From the NCBI GenBank assembly GCA_031254315.1, contig JAIRUQ010000099.1, positions 1 through 43,850 on the forward strand: a DNA stretch of 43,850 nt. The letters run 5' to 3'. The number at the start of each line of letters is the position of its first letter. The stretch's first letter is position 1. A model generated the notes under the pieces. The model made no database searches and was not told where the DNA came from. It was given only the letters and a program-made list of their open reading frames with translations. The stretch is from Treponema sp. (lineage in GTDB: Bacteria; Spirochaetota; Spirochaetia; Treponematales; Breznakiellaceae). Positions 25,500 through 35,316 of this stretch are shown in pieces. The position numbers and the translations under genes are program-made.

Positions 25500-27353
25500 A
25501 TGATTAATAAAAAGTACGTTTTTTTAAGCTTTGTTCTTACTACAGGCGCTGTGATGCTTTTGGCGGACTTCTTGTTATTGATCTTTTTTGGCAATACCCA
25601 TACTGATCTTTTTTCTAATTTTGCTGTTCCGGCACTGGTTTTCCTTGCTATTTACTGCGTAGTATTGGGTCTAAGCGCAAGGTTTTTTGACAAAAAATTC
25701 TTTAAAGACGCGGACAAAAACGCATTATTAGACAAATTAAAAAAAATCGGCAGTGTTCCCATCAGAATGATAGTTATAAATGTGGTTCTCCATGCCGCCT
25801 TTCTTGCCGTTATTTTTGCCCACGGTAGTCTTGCCCTCGATCCTGCCATAAAAAGCCCGTTATTTCTCACGACACTGTCTTTTGGAATGTTCATCGGGAC
25901 TTTTCTTTATGTAGCGTGTGATGGTTTAGTTTTTAAAACCTTGCTCTCCCATAACCTTACCAAATACCCCCGCGGACTTCGTGAAAGACGGCAGGAACTC
26001 AAGGCGATGATCATACCGACAGCCGCTGTTTTGATGGCTCTGCTTTTTTCCTGTTCCGTTACGATTCTTGGTATTCGTATGGCAGGAGACTCTGTAGACC
26101 ACCTGCCTGCCGTCGCATGGTTAACCTTTTTTATTCCAATCACTATTCTTTTTATCTGCATTGCTTTCTTAGCTTTTAATTTAAAGAAAAATACTTTTTT
26201 GCAGTACAATTCGATAATTGAACAGATTGAAAACATTTCATCAGGAAATAAAGATTTAAGACGGCGAATTAATGTATGCTCTGTGGATGAGCTTGGAACC
26301 ATTGCCGGAATGGTGAATAGTTTTTGCGAAGACCTTGGCACGGGGCTAAGAGACATCAAGGGCGAACAGAAAGAACTTTCCGGCGTTGGAAGCCAGCTCG
26401 AAGAACACGCTTCTAACATGGCGGCTTCTATCTCGCAAATGACAAATACGGCGGAGAGTGTTCTTGCTAAAACTAACGGACAGATTAAAACTATCAAAGA
26501 ATCTTCCAAGGTGATATATCGTATCTCTGACCATATTAAAACTCTTGATGAATCTATCGGTTTGCAGACATCAAGCATGAGCCAAGCGTCCTCTGCGGTA
26601 GAAGAAATGGTGGGAAATATTTCTTCCATTGGCTCTGTAGCTGAAAAAATGGCAGTCCAGTTTGAAACTGTCAGTGACGCGGCAAAAAAAGGAATTCGCA
26701 TTCAGGGTGAAAGTAAGGAACGCATCAACAATATTGTTACGCAGTCCGAATCATTACAGAAAGCGAATAAAATAATATCGACTATCGCCGCGCAAACGAA
26801 CCTTCTTGCGATGAATGCCGCGATTGAAGCGGCTCACGCAGGTGAAGCAGGCAGGGGATTCTCAGTTGTTGCCGATGAAGTTAGAAAGCTGGCTATTAGC
26901 TCTTCTGAGGAATCTCAGGGGATCAGAAACCAGCTAAGGGAAATAGTAAGAGCTATCGCTCTTGTTGTCAAAGATTCTGAAGCGTCGGGACATGCGTTTT
27001 ACGAAGTTTCCCGCAGAATTGACGAAACAGGAAAACTTATTAGCGAAGTTACCAATGCTGTCCGCGAGCAGAAGACAGGGGCGACGCAAGTGATAGATTC
27101 TCTGCACGAGATGAATAACATCACCGTAAAAGTAAGAGATGGCTCACAGAAAATGAACGCCGGTAGCGTTGAAATGTTAAATGAAATCAACGCTCTTAAA
27201 AACAGCGCGGGAGAAATCAAAACCAGTATGGAAGAAATATCGAGTGGAATTAAAGTTATAAATTCGGGAGCACAGGAAGTTTCATCTCTTGCCGATACAA
27301 CATATTCTTCCATCGATAAGATTTCTTCTATTGCCAACGGCTTTGAAGTTTAG
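25500..27353 (+). CDS. Methyl-accepting chemotaxis protein with a six-helix membrane domain
   Basis: A 617-residue chemoreceptor. Instead of one periplasmic sensor between two helices it has about six hydrophobic segments in the first 230 residues (near 8-29, 42-62, 88-110, 122-143, 175-196 and 205-228) with only short loops. HAMP-like sequence follows (LRRRINVCSVDELGTIAGMV at about 255-275), then the long signalling coiled coil with the tip [20 protein letters not shown] near 434-454. With no sizeable outside domain, the signal is probably membrane-borne (membrane state, lipid, electron flow or a small permeant compound); that is inference. GAGGG lies upstream of the ATG. It is probably in one operon with the next receptor (40-base gap). 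Confidence 0.9.
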   Translation: MINKKYVFLSFVLTTGAVMLLADFLLLIFFGNTHTDLFSNFAVPALVFLAIYCVVLGLSARFFDKKFFKDADKNALLDKLKKIGSVPIRMIVINVVLHAAFLAVIFAHGSLALDPAIKSPLFLTTLSFGMFIGTFLYVACDGLVFKTLLSHNLTKYPRGLRERRQELKAMIIPTAAVLMALLFSCSVTILGIRMAGDSVDHLPAVAWLTFFIPITILFICIAFLAFNLKKNTFLQYNSIIEQIENISSGNKDLRRRINVCSVDELGTIAGMVNSFCEDLGTGLRDIKGEQKELSGVGSQLEEHASNMAASISQMTNTAESVLAKTNGQIKTIKESSKVIYRISDHIKTLDESIGLQTSSMSQASSAVEEMVGNISSIGSVAEKMAVQFETVSDAAKKGIRIQGESKERINNIVTQSESLQKANKIISTIAAQTNLLAMNAAIEAAHAGEAGRGFSVVADEVRKLAISSSEESQGIRNQLREIVRAIALVVKDSEASGHAFYEVSRRIDETGKLISEVTNAVREQKTGATQVIDSLHEMNNITVKVRDGSQKMNAGSVEMLNEINALKNSAGEIKTSMEEISSGIKVINSGAQEVSSLADTTYSSIDKISSIANGFEV

Positions 27354-27393
27354 GGGAAAATAGTTTTAAAAATATTACTTAAAGGATTGTTAC

Positions 27394-29217
27394 ATGAAAT
27401 TTTATTATTCACTTAGGTTTCAATTTATTGCTCTTTTTTCTGTTTTTGTTATTGTCCTCTGCGGGACAATGTCCTTTCTTGCCATAAGCAAGATGTCAAG
27501 CGCGGTTACAAAAACATTCTCGGAGCAGGGCGTATTTATTGTGAAAAAAGCATTATCTGCCATTGACGGCGATTCATTTGAGGCGCTTGTCAAATCCATG
27601 GACAAAAACGATCCCTATTATGAAGAGACCAGAGTCAAGCTTTTAGAAATTAAAGAATCTTACCATTGTATGTATCTGTATACCATGGCTCCGGTGACAG
27701 ACAGTATATGGCATTTTATCATTGACGGCAGTGCAGAGACGTGGGATGAAGAAAACTTCTCTGCTCTTGGACTTGAGGAAGATGTAAGCGAATACGACAA
27801 TGCGTTTAAAAAAGTATTGACATCCGGTAAAATAGAATTTTCCGGTCTGATGAATCAGGTAGGATGGGGCTGGGTTATTTCGGTTTATGCAGGCATCAGA
27901 AATTCTGCCGGGGAAATGGTAGGAATAGCCGCCTGTGATTTTGACGGGACATTCTTACATGAAACAATTCTTAGTAACGGGATACGGCAGGCGGTTGTTG
28001 CGGGAGTTTTCCTGCTCATTGGGATTATGCTGGCAATGTTTTTTATACGGAGGATTTTTTTACCGCTTAACAGAATTAATGTTATTTTAAAGGAAGTCTC
28101 AGAAGGCGAAGGGGATTTAACCCGTACTATTTCAGTTAATACAAAAAATGAAATGGGCAGTCTTGCCCATTATTTCAATCTGACTCTTGAAAAGATAAAA
28201 AAATTAGTTATGCTAATAAAACAGGAAGCGTCTTCGTTATCCGAAATTGGCAATGATCTCGCAAGCAACATGAAAGAGACTGCCTCCGCTGTCCATGAGA
28301 TCACCGAAAATATCCAAAAAATTAAAAACCGTGTGTTTAATCAAAGCGCCAGTGTCAGTGAAACTAACGCTACTATGGAACATGTTGTCGCGAATATTAA
28401 AAAACTCAACGGTAATATCGGTAATCAGAATATGCATATTTCTCAGGTTTCGACCGCCATTGAAGAAATGGTAGCCAGTATTAACTCTGTTACAGTCACG
28501 CTCATAAAAAATGAAAATAATGTTCAAACGCTCATGGGAGCTTCCGGTATTGGAAGTGCAGGATTGCATGAAGTAGCACAGAACATTCAGGAGATCGCCC
28601 GCGAGTCAGAAGGGCTTTCAGAGATTAACTCTGTGATGGAAAACATTTCCAGTCAGACAAACCTTCTTTCGATGAATGCCGCGATAGAAGCCGCCCACGC
28701 CGGGGAAGCAGGCAAGGGTTTCGCGGTAGTAGCAGATGAAATTCGCAAACTAGCTGAAGGTTCAAACCAGCAGTCCAAGACCATAGGGGCTGTGCTAAAA
28801 AAAATCAAAAACTCTATAGACAAAATCACCCTTTCCACTGAAAATGTACTAAACAAGTTCGAGGCTATTGATTTAAGTGTAAAAACTGTAGCCGAACAGG
28901 AGGAGATCATAAGGCGTGCAATGGAAGAACAGGGTGCGGGCAGTAAGCAGGTGCTTGAAGGTGTTGGCGGTGTGAATGAGATTACCCGTGATGTAACAGG
29001 CAGTTCCGGTGAAATGCTTGAGGGCGCAAATGAAGTAATACAGGAAAGCAGTAATTTAGAGAGCCTAACGCAGGAAATAACTACAGGCATGAACGAAATG
29101 GCTTCGGGAGCTAGCCAGATTAACTTAGCGATTAGTCATGTCAGTGATATAAGCAACAGAAACCGTGAAGCTATTAACCTGTTAATGAAAGAAGTTGCGC
29201 GTTTTAAAGTAGAATGA
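27394..29217 (+). CDS. Methyl-accepting chemotaxis protein with a Cache-type sensor
   Basis: A 607-residue chemoreceptor of the usual layout: membrane helix about 8-30; periplasmic sensor about 35-200, with [20 protein letters not shown] and the late segment [20 protein letters not shown] pointing to a Cache/PAS-like fold; second helix about 205-227; HAMP ([20 protein letters not shown]); and a signalling coiled coil with the tip [20 protein letters not shown] near 422-442. AAAGGA lies seven bases before the ATG. It follows the six-helix receptor gene by 40 bases and precedes an orphan binding-protein gene by 40, so the binding protein might present its ligand to this receptor. No C-terminal CheR-tethering pentapeptide is seen. 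Confidence 0.92.
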   Translation: MKFYYSLRFQFIALFSVFVIVLCGTMSFLAISKMSSAVTKTFSEQGVFIVKKALSAIDGDSFEALVKSMDKNDPYYEETRVKLLEIKESYHCMYLYTMAPVTDSIWHFIIDGSAETWDEENFSALGLEEDVSEYDNAFKKVLTSGKIEFSGLMNQVGWGWVISVYAGIRNSAGEMVGIAACDFDGTFLHETILSNGIRQAVVAGVFLLIGIMLAMFFIRRIFLPLNRINVILKEVSEGEGDLTRTISVNTKNEMGSLAHYFNLTLEKIKKLVMLIKQEASSLSEIGNDLASNMKETASAVHEITENIQKIKNRVFNQSASVSETNATMEHVVANIKKLNGNIGNQNMHISQVSTAIEEMVASINSVTVTLIKNENNVQTLMGASGIGSAGLHEVAQNIQEIARESEGLSEINSVMENISSQTNLLSMNAAIEAAHAGEAGKGFAVVADEIRKLAEGSNQQSKTIGAVLKKIKNSIDKITLSTENVLNKFEAIDLSVKTVAEQEEIIRRAMEEQGAGSKQVLEGVGGVNEITRDVTGSSGEMLEGANEVIQESSNLESLTQEITTGMNEMASGASQINLAISHVSDISNRNREAINLLMKEVARFKVE

Positions 29218-29257
29218 GCCTGTACAGAACGACAGACTCGTTATATTAGTATAAAAT

Positions 29258-30070
29258 ATGTTAATAAAAAGGATTATTTTAACAGTTTTTGTTTTACTCA
29301 TTGTGTTAAACGCCATATTAACCGGCTGTACAAAGCAAAAACAGACAGGTTTGACCATTGCAGACGGACTCCTCTCTATTGGCGTAGAAGTGGGTTACCC
29401 ACCAATGGAGTACTATGATACCGACGGCATAACCCTTCTTGGCTTTGATATTGAACTGGCGAAAGCCCTTGCTGAAAAATTGGGCATGGAAGCAGTTTTT
29501 ATCGACACTTCATGGGAGGGCATTTTCGCCGGGCTTGAAGCCGGAAGATACGATATTGCCGTTAATATAACTATCCTGCCTGAGCGGCAGAAAAAATTTA
29601 ATTTTACAAGACCTTATATTGACAGTTCCATGACTATTGTAACGTTAAAAGATTCTCCTTTTAAAATTGAAACTCCCAAAGACATTGCGGGCTTTCGCGT
29701 CTCTTATCAAGGATACACTACCGCCCAATATTTTACAGAAAGATTGAGAGAGCAGGGCGTGTTATTTCCCTCTTTTTCTTACGATAAAATAACCAATTGT
29801 TTTGACGATCTAAAACTTAGGCGGCTGGACATAATCGTAGTTGATAATATCGTGGCTTTTAATTATGCGGGAGAAGACACCCCCTTTGAAGTTGTCTGGC
29901 AAGGACCGTCAGGAGAGTATATCGGCATTTGCTTAAAAAAAGGAAACGACGCTCTTACAGCCGCGCTTGACAACGCATTGGAAGAATTATTTGAAGACGG
30001 CACATTGTTGGCAATCTCTCAGCGTATTTTTAACCGCGATCTTGTAACGCCTGTCAGAAAAATAAATTGA
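29258..30070 (+). CDS. Amino-acid-type solute-binding lipoprotein (SBP family 3)
   Basis: A 270-residue periplasmic binding protein. The signal peptide ends in the lipobox ILTGC (Cys 24). The mature part has the family signature GFDIELAKALAEKLGMEAVF near 60-80, the substrate-loop segment ILPERQKKFNFTRPYIDS, and the late Asp of the hinge region in LDIIVVDN. Such proteins bind amino acids or related small ligands for ABC importers. No permease or ATPase gene lies next to it, so it is either shared with a transporter elsewhere or serves as a sensory binding protein for the adjacent chemoreceptor. No clear Shine-Dalgarno sequence is seen before the ATG. Confidence 0.88.
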   Translation: MLIKRIILTVFVLLIVLNAILTGCTKQKQTGLTIADGLLSIGVEVGYPPMEYYDTDGITLLGFDIELAKALAEKLGMEAVFIDTSWEGIFAGLEAGRYDIAVNITILPERQKKFNFTRPYIDSSMTIVTLKDSPFKIETPKDIAGFRVSYQGYTTAQYFTERLREQGVLFPSFSYDKITNCFDDLKLRRLDIIVVDNIVAFNYAGEDTPFEVVWQGPSGEYIGICLKKGNDALTAALDNALEELFEDGTLLAISQRIFNRDLVTPVRKIN

Positions 30071-30095
30071 AAAATATAACTTCTTATGATATAAT
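30067..30095 (+). promoter_or_regulatory. Promoter of the sirtuin gene, likely leaderless
   Basis: TTGAAA (30067-30072), a 17-base spacer and a perfect TATAAT (30090-30095), with only six bases before the ATG at 30102. The -35 overlaps the stop codon of the binding-protein gene. No Shine-Dalgarno sequence is present. Confidence 0.7.
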
Positions 30096-30101
30096 TCAAC
30101 A

Positions 30102-30854
30102 ATGACCGAAGATGTAAAAAAACTATTCTCTCTTATACAGTCAGCGAAACACCTTGTTGCCCTCACAGGCGCGGGGGTAAGCACGCTTTCCGGTATTCGT
30201 GATTTTCGCGGCAAGAACGGCTTGTACAACGATATGGACGCGGAAAAAATCTTTGACATCGGATATTTTGAAAAAGACCCGTCTCTTTATTACAATGCCG
30301 CCGGTTCGTTCATTTACAACCTTGACGAAAAAGAAGCGTCAATTGTTCACACTACTCTTGGCGAACTTGAACAGCGCGGCTATTTAAAAGCGCTAATTAC
30401 GCAGAACATCGATCTGTTACACCAAAAGGGCGGAAGCAAAAACGTGATTGAAATTCACGGATCGCCGGTGATGCACTACTGCCTTAGGTGTGCCGGAGTT
30501 AGAATCAGTTATGAAGAAGCCGCCGCTGTTGTCCGCGAGGGAGAAATGCCCAAGTGCCCAAAATGCGGCAGGGTACTGAAACCGGCAATCACGTTTTTTG
30601 GCGAGGCTCTTCCGGCAGATGCGCTCAGGCAGGCGGTAACCGAGTCACAAAAAGCGGACTTAATGCTCGTCCTTGGAACAAGTTTAACCGTCCACCCTGC
30701 CGCTTCCATGCCCGAATACACTTTGCGTTCAGGCGGCGAGCTAGTCATTGTAAACAATATGCCCACCCCATTAGACGGCAGAGCGATACTCCATTATGAT
30801 GATCTAGGCTCAGTCTTTGAAGAATTGAATAAATGTCTGCATGAAGAAAGTTAG
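30102..30854 (+). CDS. Sir2-family NAD-dependent protein deacylase
   Basis: A 250-residue sirtuin that removes acyl groups from lysines using NAD+. The NAD site is seen in [17 protein letters not shown] (21-37) and [12 protein letters not shown] (100-111); the catalytic His is H119 in IEIHGS. Four zinc-binding Cys are C127 and C130 (CLRC) and C152 and C155 (CPKC). GTSLTVHPA (192-200) completes the Rossmann part. Length is normal for bacterial CobB-type enzymes, but residues that decide deacetylase versus desuccinylase activity (the Tyr/Arg pair of class III) were not found in the expected place, so ordinary deacetylation is the safer guess. It has its own promoter. Confidence 0.93.
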   Translation: MTEDVKKLFSLIQSAKHLVALTGAGVSTLSGIRDFRGKNGLYNDMDAEKIFDIGYFEKDPSLYYNAAGSFIYNLDEKEASIVHTTLGELEQRGYLKALITQNIDLLHQKGGSKNVIEIHGSPVMHYCLRCAGVRISYEEAAAVVREGEMPKCPKCGRVLKPAITFFGEALPADALRQAVTESQKADLMLVLGTSLTVHPAASMPEYTLRSGGELVIVNNMPTPLDGRAILHYDDLGSVFEELNKCLHEES

Positions 30855-30923
30855 GCTGTAGAATTTAAAAACCCTCTACTAATTATTTTAATCCTGCTAT
30901 ATGATTTATACAGAGGCGGATAA

Positions 30924-31301
30924 ATGAATTATCTTTTAGTTGTCGTTGGCGGCGGAGTTGGGGCATTATTACGGTATATCTCAACTCAAGCTATAAATGG
31001 CATTTTTAACAGCAAATTTACTTTAGGGACATTTTTTGTAAATTGCATTGGATCATTGTTGATAGGGTTCTTGATAAGTTTTTTTGACGCGTTTTCAATA
31101 GAAAATAAATGGAAATTGTTAATTGTTACGGGATTTTTAGGAGGTTATACAACATATTCGGCATATTCTTATGAAACAATAAATTATATAATAAACGGTA
31201 ACATAAAATATGCTATTATAAATATAATAATTCATAATATTTTATGTTTATTATTGGTAGTTGCCGGAATTTGGTTAAACAAAATAATATTTGTTAAATA
31301 G
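30924..31301 (+). CDS. crcB: Fluoride ion channel CrcB/Fluc
   Basis: A 125-residue four-helix membrane protein of the CrcB/Fluc family, which exports fluoride as a dual-topology dimer. Visible signatures are GGGVGALLRYISTQ (8-21), the Asn-containing GTFFVNCIGSLLIGF (37-51), and GFLGGYTTYSAYSYE (about 72-86) with the conserved Phe/Thr/Ser track residues. GAGG precedes the ATG by seven bases. The gene is single here rather than paired, so a homodimer is expected. I saw no fluoride-riboswitch consensus in the 70 bases upstream. It is 11 bases before rmuC and probably cotranscribed. Confidence 0.92.
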   Translation: MNYLLVVVGGGVGALLRYISTQAINGIFNSKFTLGTFFVNCIGSLLIGFLISFFDAFSIENKWKLLIVTGFLGGYTTYSAYSYETINYIINGNIKYAIINIIIHNILCLLLVVAGIWLNKIIFVK

Positions 31302-31312
31302 TTGGAGGGAAA

Positions 31313-32410
31313 ATGGACATTCTTACTTTGGGCGCTTTTGCGGTATTGTTTTTACTGGTAATTCTTATATTGATAAAACTGTATTCGGGCAAGGCGGCGG
31401 ATATTGCGCCGCAGATGCTCGACCTTAAAAACGAGCTGAACGAACTTAAAACAAAGCAAATGGAAAGTCAGCAGGCTTCTCTTACCAGCCAGACAAAACT
31501 TCTGCTCGATACCCAAAACAATCTTAACACTCAGCTTCAGCAGATGATGAATCTTATGAATCAGAGTCTGAGTAACGCTCAGAATAATATTACAAAACAG
31601 CTTTCCGGTTCAAATCAGATAATAGGCGATATACATAACAAACTTGGTGCGCTGGAAACAACGGCAAAAAATATTCAGGACATAGGGAAAAATATTTCTT
31701 CACTGCAGGATATATTGCAGGCTCCAAAACTTCGCGGTAATCTTGGCGAATATCTTCTGGAGGAACTCCTCAAGCAGATTTTCCCCGCCGCAAATTATGA
31801 GATAAAATACAGTTTTAAGAACGGGACTCAGGTGGACGCAATTATCAAATTGGGAGGGTATATAGTCCCTGTGGATTCAAAATTCCCTTTGGAAAGTTAT
31901 CAAAGGTTTATCAACACTAACGACGATGAAGAAAAAAAGGCATTTAAGAAAGAATTTGTTTCCACTGTAAAAAAGCGCATTGATGAAACGGCAAAATACA
32001 TAAACCCGGCGGAAGGAACTTTTGACTTTGCCATGATGTATATCCCGGCGGAAAATATTTTTTATGAGACGATAATTAACGATTCTTTTACCAACAAAGA
32101 ATATGAACTATTAAATTACGCTATGTCCAAACATATAATTCCCGTCTCGCCTAACAGTTTTTATGCATATCTTTTAGCGCTTGTCTTTGGGTTAAAAGGG
32201 CTAAGAATAGAGCAGGAAGCAAAAACAATTCTTGGAGAGATTTCCCAAATTCAGGACAAATTCGGCAAATTCTTTACTGAATACAGCCTCGTAGGAAAGC
32301 ACATCACCAGTGCGCTTAACAAGTACAACGATTCTACAAAAGGCGCGGAAAAACTCAATGAACAGGTAGGAAGGCTCACAGGGCAAAAAACCGAGCTTAT
32401 CGAAGGATAG
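31313..32410 (+). CDS. rmuC: RmuC-family DNA recombination protein
   Basis: A 365-residue protein of the RmuC family (PF02646), thought to be a nuclease that limits DNA inversions between short inverted repeats. It has an N-terminal membrane helix (about 5-24), a Gln-rich coiled coil (about 38-130), and the RmuC domain with PKLRGNLGEYLLEELLKQIF, VDAIIKLGGYIVPVDSKFPL (restriction-endonuclease-like core) and FAMMYIPAENIFYE. GGAGGG lies just before the ATG. It is somewhat shorter than the Escherichia coli protein, mainly at the ends. A 26-bp inverted repeat lies immediately downstream. Confidence 0.9.
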   Translation: MDILTLGAFAVLFLLVILILIKLYSGKAADIAPQMLDLKNELNELKTKQMESQQASLTSQTKLLLDTQNNLNTQLQQMMNLMNQSLSNAQNNITKQLSGSNQIIGDIHNKLGALETTAKNIQDIGKNISSLQDILQAPKLRGNLGEYLLEELLKQIFPAANYEIKYSFKNGTQVDAIIKLGGYIVPVDSKFPLESYQRFINTNDDEEKKAFKKEFVSTVKKRIDETAKYINPAEGTFDFAMMYIPAENIFYETIINDSFTNKEYELLNYAMSKHIIPVSPNSFYAYLLALVFGLKGLRIEQEAKTILGEISQIQDKFGKFFTEYSLVGKHITSALNKYNDSTKGAEKLNEQVGRLTGQKTELIEG

Positions 32411-32441
32411 CATTTTTCGCAGAAATATTCGCAGAAGACCT

Positions 32442-32609
32442 CACACAAAGGCACTAAGGCACAAAGGGGAAGAAGGGGATATAATAGCTGGTCAGTATGC
32501 TGAGCGTATCCTTCATTCTTTTCTCATCATTGAAGTTAAGAAAAAGCATGGTAGGAACGCGCTGTTGGCAAATAACGTGCCATCCTTTGTGCCTTAGTGC
32601 CTTTGTGTG
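32442..32609. repeat. Perfect 26-bp inverted repeat around a 116-bp spacer
   Basis: Arm 32442-32467 and arm 32584-32609 are exact reverse complements. The arms consist of overlapping CACAAAGG/CACTAAGG-type units, a low-complexity sequence that recurs in many bacterial genomes. It fills the gap between the convergent rmuC and TraB-family genes. The spacer has no convincing gene. Candidates are a miniature inverted-repeat element or a transcription barrier for both genes. Confidence 0.7.
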
Positions 32610-32634
32610 GAACCTTTTGCGAAAGAGTCCCTTC

Positions 32635-33831
32635 TCACCCGGCAAGCAATTTTGCAATTACAGGTACAGAAACAAAAGTGCCGATTGCACTGCCAAGGGT
32701 AGAAAAGAAAAATACTAAAAGCGCCCTTGTTATCCTGTTACGGTAAATGCCTTTTAAACTGGTAGTATCTTCGGTAATATCCTGAACATCAGAGACGCGC
32801 GGTTTACTGAACGTTATCTGAACAAGACCTGATATAATTCCCACTCCCAAAAACGGAGTCAGAGTGGTAACAGGCGCGCCAAGAAATGAAACAAGTATGG
32901 CAAGCGGATGTGCAAGCGCGATGATAGCCCCGATGGCGGCAAGAGAGCCGTTCCACAACACCCACTGCACTATCATGGATAAGCCCATCTCTGTTCCGGC
33001 GCGGATAAAGCCAACGGCGATAAGAGCGATAATTGCCGTAGGAATAATAAAGCGTGCCGACTTTGCCAGAAAGCCGGGCGGAGGGATTTGATCCAGTTCT
33101 GTTACATCAACGCTCTCCTCGCCGGAGGCAAGTTTTTCAAGATGATTTACCATTCCATGCATGTGTCCCGCGCCGACTACAGCGGCAATTTTTTTAGGAG
33201 TTTCTTCATCAGGAGGGGTTGATGTCCAAATCTTTGCGGCAAGATAACGATCCCTTTCATCAATTAAAACCGCTTTTACGCCGGGCAGATAATTTGCAAG
33301 TTCGCTCATCATTCCGTCAAGTTCATTTTTATTTTTTAAGTTCTCTATTTCCTTTTCGTCAAGTTTTTCGGTTGTAAAAGCGGACGCTAGAAGAGACGCT
33401 AACAGTTTGGCTTTGCTCCACAAGCCGCACCTTGCCCATGCCCGGCGCAATGTTGTATGCACCTCACGGTCGCAAAGACTGTGAGGAATATTCATCTCTT
33501 TTGCGGCTTCTACCGCTGTTTTCATTTCTTCGCCGGGTTTTACTCCCAACTCGTTACCAAGTCTGCGTTGAAAACTCGCAAGAACCAGATTGGCTATTAG
33601 CAGAAAACCTTTGCCTTCTCTAAAAACTTTTGACAAATCGAGTTTTGCCCAATTATCGTTCTGCGTGATGGAATTGTACCGCCCCTGATCAAGCTCAACG
33701 CAGACCATATCCGGTTTTTCTTCGCAAATGATTTTTCGCACTTCATCAATGCTTTCACGTGAGACATGCGCGGTTCCTATCAGTTTGAACTCTCTGCCGT
33801 TTAACGTTATTGTTGTAGTATTTTCGCTCAT
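32635..33831 (-). CDS. TraB/PrgY-family membrane protein
   Basis: A 398-residue protein. The N-terminal TraB domain (PF01963, related to TIKI-type metalloproteases) has GTAHVSRESIDEVRKII near 18-34, CVELDQGRYNSI near 44-55 and GAGHMHGMVNHL near 221-232, which supply the conserved GxxH and Glu/Arg positions. The C-terminal third (about 260-398) has four hydrophobic segments. PrgY of enterococcal pheromone plasmids is the best-known relative; the bacterial role in general is unclear. The start codon ATG at 33829-33831 overlaps the stop of the upstream TPR gene as ATGA, so the pair is translationally coupled. Confidence 0.88.
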   Translation of the reverse strand: MSENTTTITLNGREFKLIGTAHVSRESIDEVRKIICEEKPDMVCVELDQGRYNSITQNDNWAKLDLSKVFREGKGFLLIANLVLASFQRRLGNELGVKPGEEMKTAVEAAKEMNIPHSLCDREVHTTLRRAWARCGLWSKAKLLASLLASAFTTEKLDEKEIENLKNKNELDGMMSELANYLPGVKAVLIDERDRYLAAKIWTSTPPDEETPKKIAAVVGAGHMHGMVNHLEKLASGEESVDVTELDQIPPPGFLAKSARFIIPTAIIALIAVGFIRAGTEMGLSMIVQWVLWNGSLAAIGAIIALAHPLAILVSFLGAPVTTLTPFLGVGIISGLVQITFSKPRVSDVQDITEDTTSLKGIYRNRITRALLVFFFSTLGSAIGTFVSVPVIAKLLAG

Positions 33832-35216
33832 CTTTCCGCTCTTATTCCAAGACCGCGTTCTGCCAGTATCATTTCAGTTAATTTCCATTCTACAGTGCCG
33901 GGAGCGTCAATATCCTGAATCATTAAATAATATCTATCCGCCAATGTTCTGTTTCCTCTTATATCGTGATATGAAGCAAGATAATAAAGCATCTGTGATT
34001 TTTTGTAAATGTTGCTTTCACTTTCTACTCTTGCGGTAACAGAGGAATCTCCGGAAAGATCATGAAAGAGCCTTAGCATTGGATATTCAATTGCGTCTCT
34101 TGGAACGGTACGAATCACCTGCGCCAAAAACTGTCTAGGATCGGTTTGTCTTCCCGCTCGCATCCAATTTACAGCGGCTAACAAAGCATAGGTAAACTCT
34201 CTGGGCGCTTGTCTGTAAGCCTCAAGAAAAGCGTCCCTCGCCAGCGCCCACTGCCCGTTTCTCATTCGCAAAACGCCAAGCGCTTCAAAAGCAAAATAAT
34301 AGTCCGGTTTTAGCCTTGCCAAAATTGTATAATCATTTTCAGCTCCGGCATAATCGCCGGCTTCATCCTTTAATACTGCGCTGTATACATACGCCATAAA
34401 AACATCAGGCTCTAATTCAATTGCGCGGTTAAAATCCGCAAGAGCTTCCTGTTTACGATTTATGTCCATCAGAATTGTTCCGCGATCGACAAGCACCCAA
34501 TAATTGGTTGGTTCAAGGGCAAGAGCAGAAGTTAAATCTTCAATCGCGTCATTGTAAAAACCCGCGCCTTTATACAGTCTTGCCCTTTCGTGAAGGGGTC
34601 TTGCCCAATTAGGATATAACTCCGTAGCCCGGTTTAAAAGACGTTCAGCGTTTCTCGGCTCTCTTGTATAACGATACACAGATGCGCGACCTACCAAGGC
34701 TTCTCCGTTGTCCGGTTCCGCCGCCAAAGCTCTGTCAAAGTAACCTGCGGCAACACGCAGATTTTGATTTTTTAAACTGATATTTGCCAGATCATTAAGC
34801 GCCCTTGCATGGTTCGGATTAATTCTGATTACTCTTTCCAGAAAATTCCTTCTATCGCGCTCCTTATTCTCCAGCACCGCCGCGTCCGCAAGTACCATTA
34901 GGGCTTCTGTATTGTTACTTTCCGAGGCGATAATGGCGTTTGCTATCCGCTGTGCGTCCGCAGGTCTGCCTGCGGCGTTATAAATTGAGGCTTGCATGAG
35001 CCGTATTGCTGTACTTTCTCTGTGTTCAGGCGGCAATCTATTAAATAACTCCAAAGCGGAGGAATAATCCCTACGAGCGAGCAGTTGGGAAACTTCTGTC
35101 AAAATCGTCTCAAGGTCATTTTCTTGACCCCAAATCACCGGAGAAAGCGTCAAAATAAGGAACACAGACATAAATGCCCGTGGAAAAAGACCTCGTCTAT
35201 TGAACTTCATATTCAT
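33828..35216 (-). CDS. Secreted TPR-repeat protein
   Basis: A 462-residue protein. The N-terminus MNMKFNRRGLFPRAFMSVFL continuing to VIWGQ is a signal peptide. About ten TPR units follow, with landmarks such as ALNDLANISLKNQNLRVAAG, AIEDLTSALALEPTNYWVLV and ALADFNRAIELEPDVFMAYV. The frame is open 63 codons further upstream, but that part lacks a coherent signal and overlaps the divergent gene, so I start at 35214-35216; ATG 35208-35210 is also possible. TATAAT lies at 35220-35225 on this strand. The product is probably periplasmic. Its coupling with the TraB-family gene suggests joint function. Confidence 0.82.
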   Translation of the reverse strand: MNMKFNRRGLFPRAFMSVFLILTLSPVIWGQENDLETILTEVSQLLARRDYSSALELFNRLPPEHRESTAIRLMQASIYNAAGRPADAQRIANAIIASESNNTEALMVLADAAVLENKERDRRNFLERVIRINPNHARALNDLANISLKNQNLRVAAGYFDRALAAEPDNGEALVGRASVYRYTREPRNAERLLNRATELYPNWARPLHERARLYKGAGFYNDAIEDLTSALALEPTNYWVLVDRGTILMDINRKQEALADFNRAIELEPDVFMAYVYSAVLKDEAGDYAGAENDYTILARLKPDYYFAFEALGVLRMRNGQWALARDAFLEAYRQAPREFTYALLAAVNWMRAGRQTDPRQFLAQVIRTVPRDAIEYPMLRLFHDLSGDSSVTARVESESNIYKKSQMLYYLASYHDIRGNRTLADRYYLMIQDIDAPGTVEWKLTEMILAERGLGIRAER

Positions 35217-35316
35217 GATATTATATAGTATATAATAATTAAGAAACCAGCAAGTTACATTGCAGGCGGTTCCGGCGGCGCAATGGTCATGTTTGTTTAA
35301 GGGGTTGATATATTTC

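Noticed and set aside
30855-30923. Fluoride riboswitch upstream of crcB
   Set aside because: The conserved pseudoknot consensus is not visible in the short leader.
32454-32657. A 67-codon minus-strand gene inside the inverted repeat
   Set aside because: Most of it is the translated repeat arm and it overlaps the TraB-family gene end; no ribosome-binding site or coherent protein.
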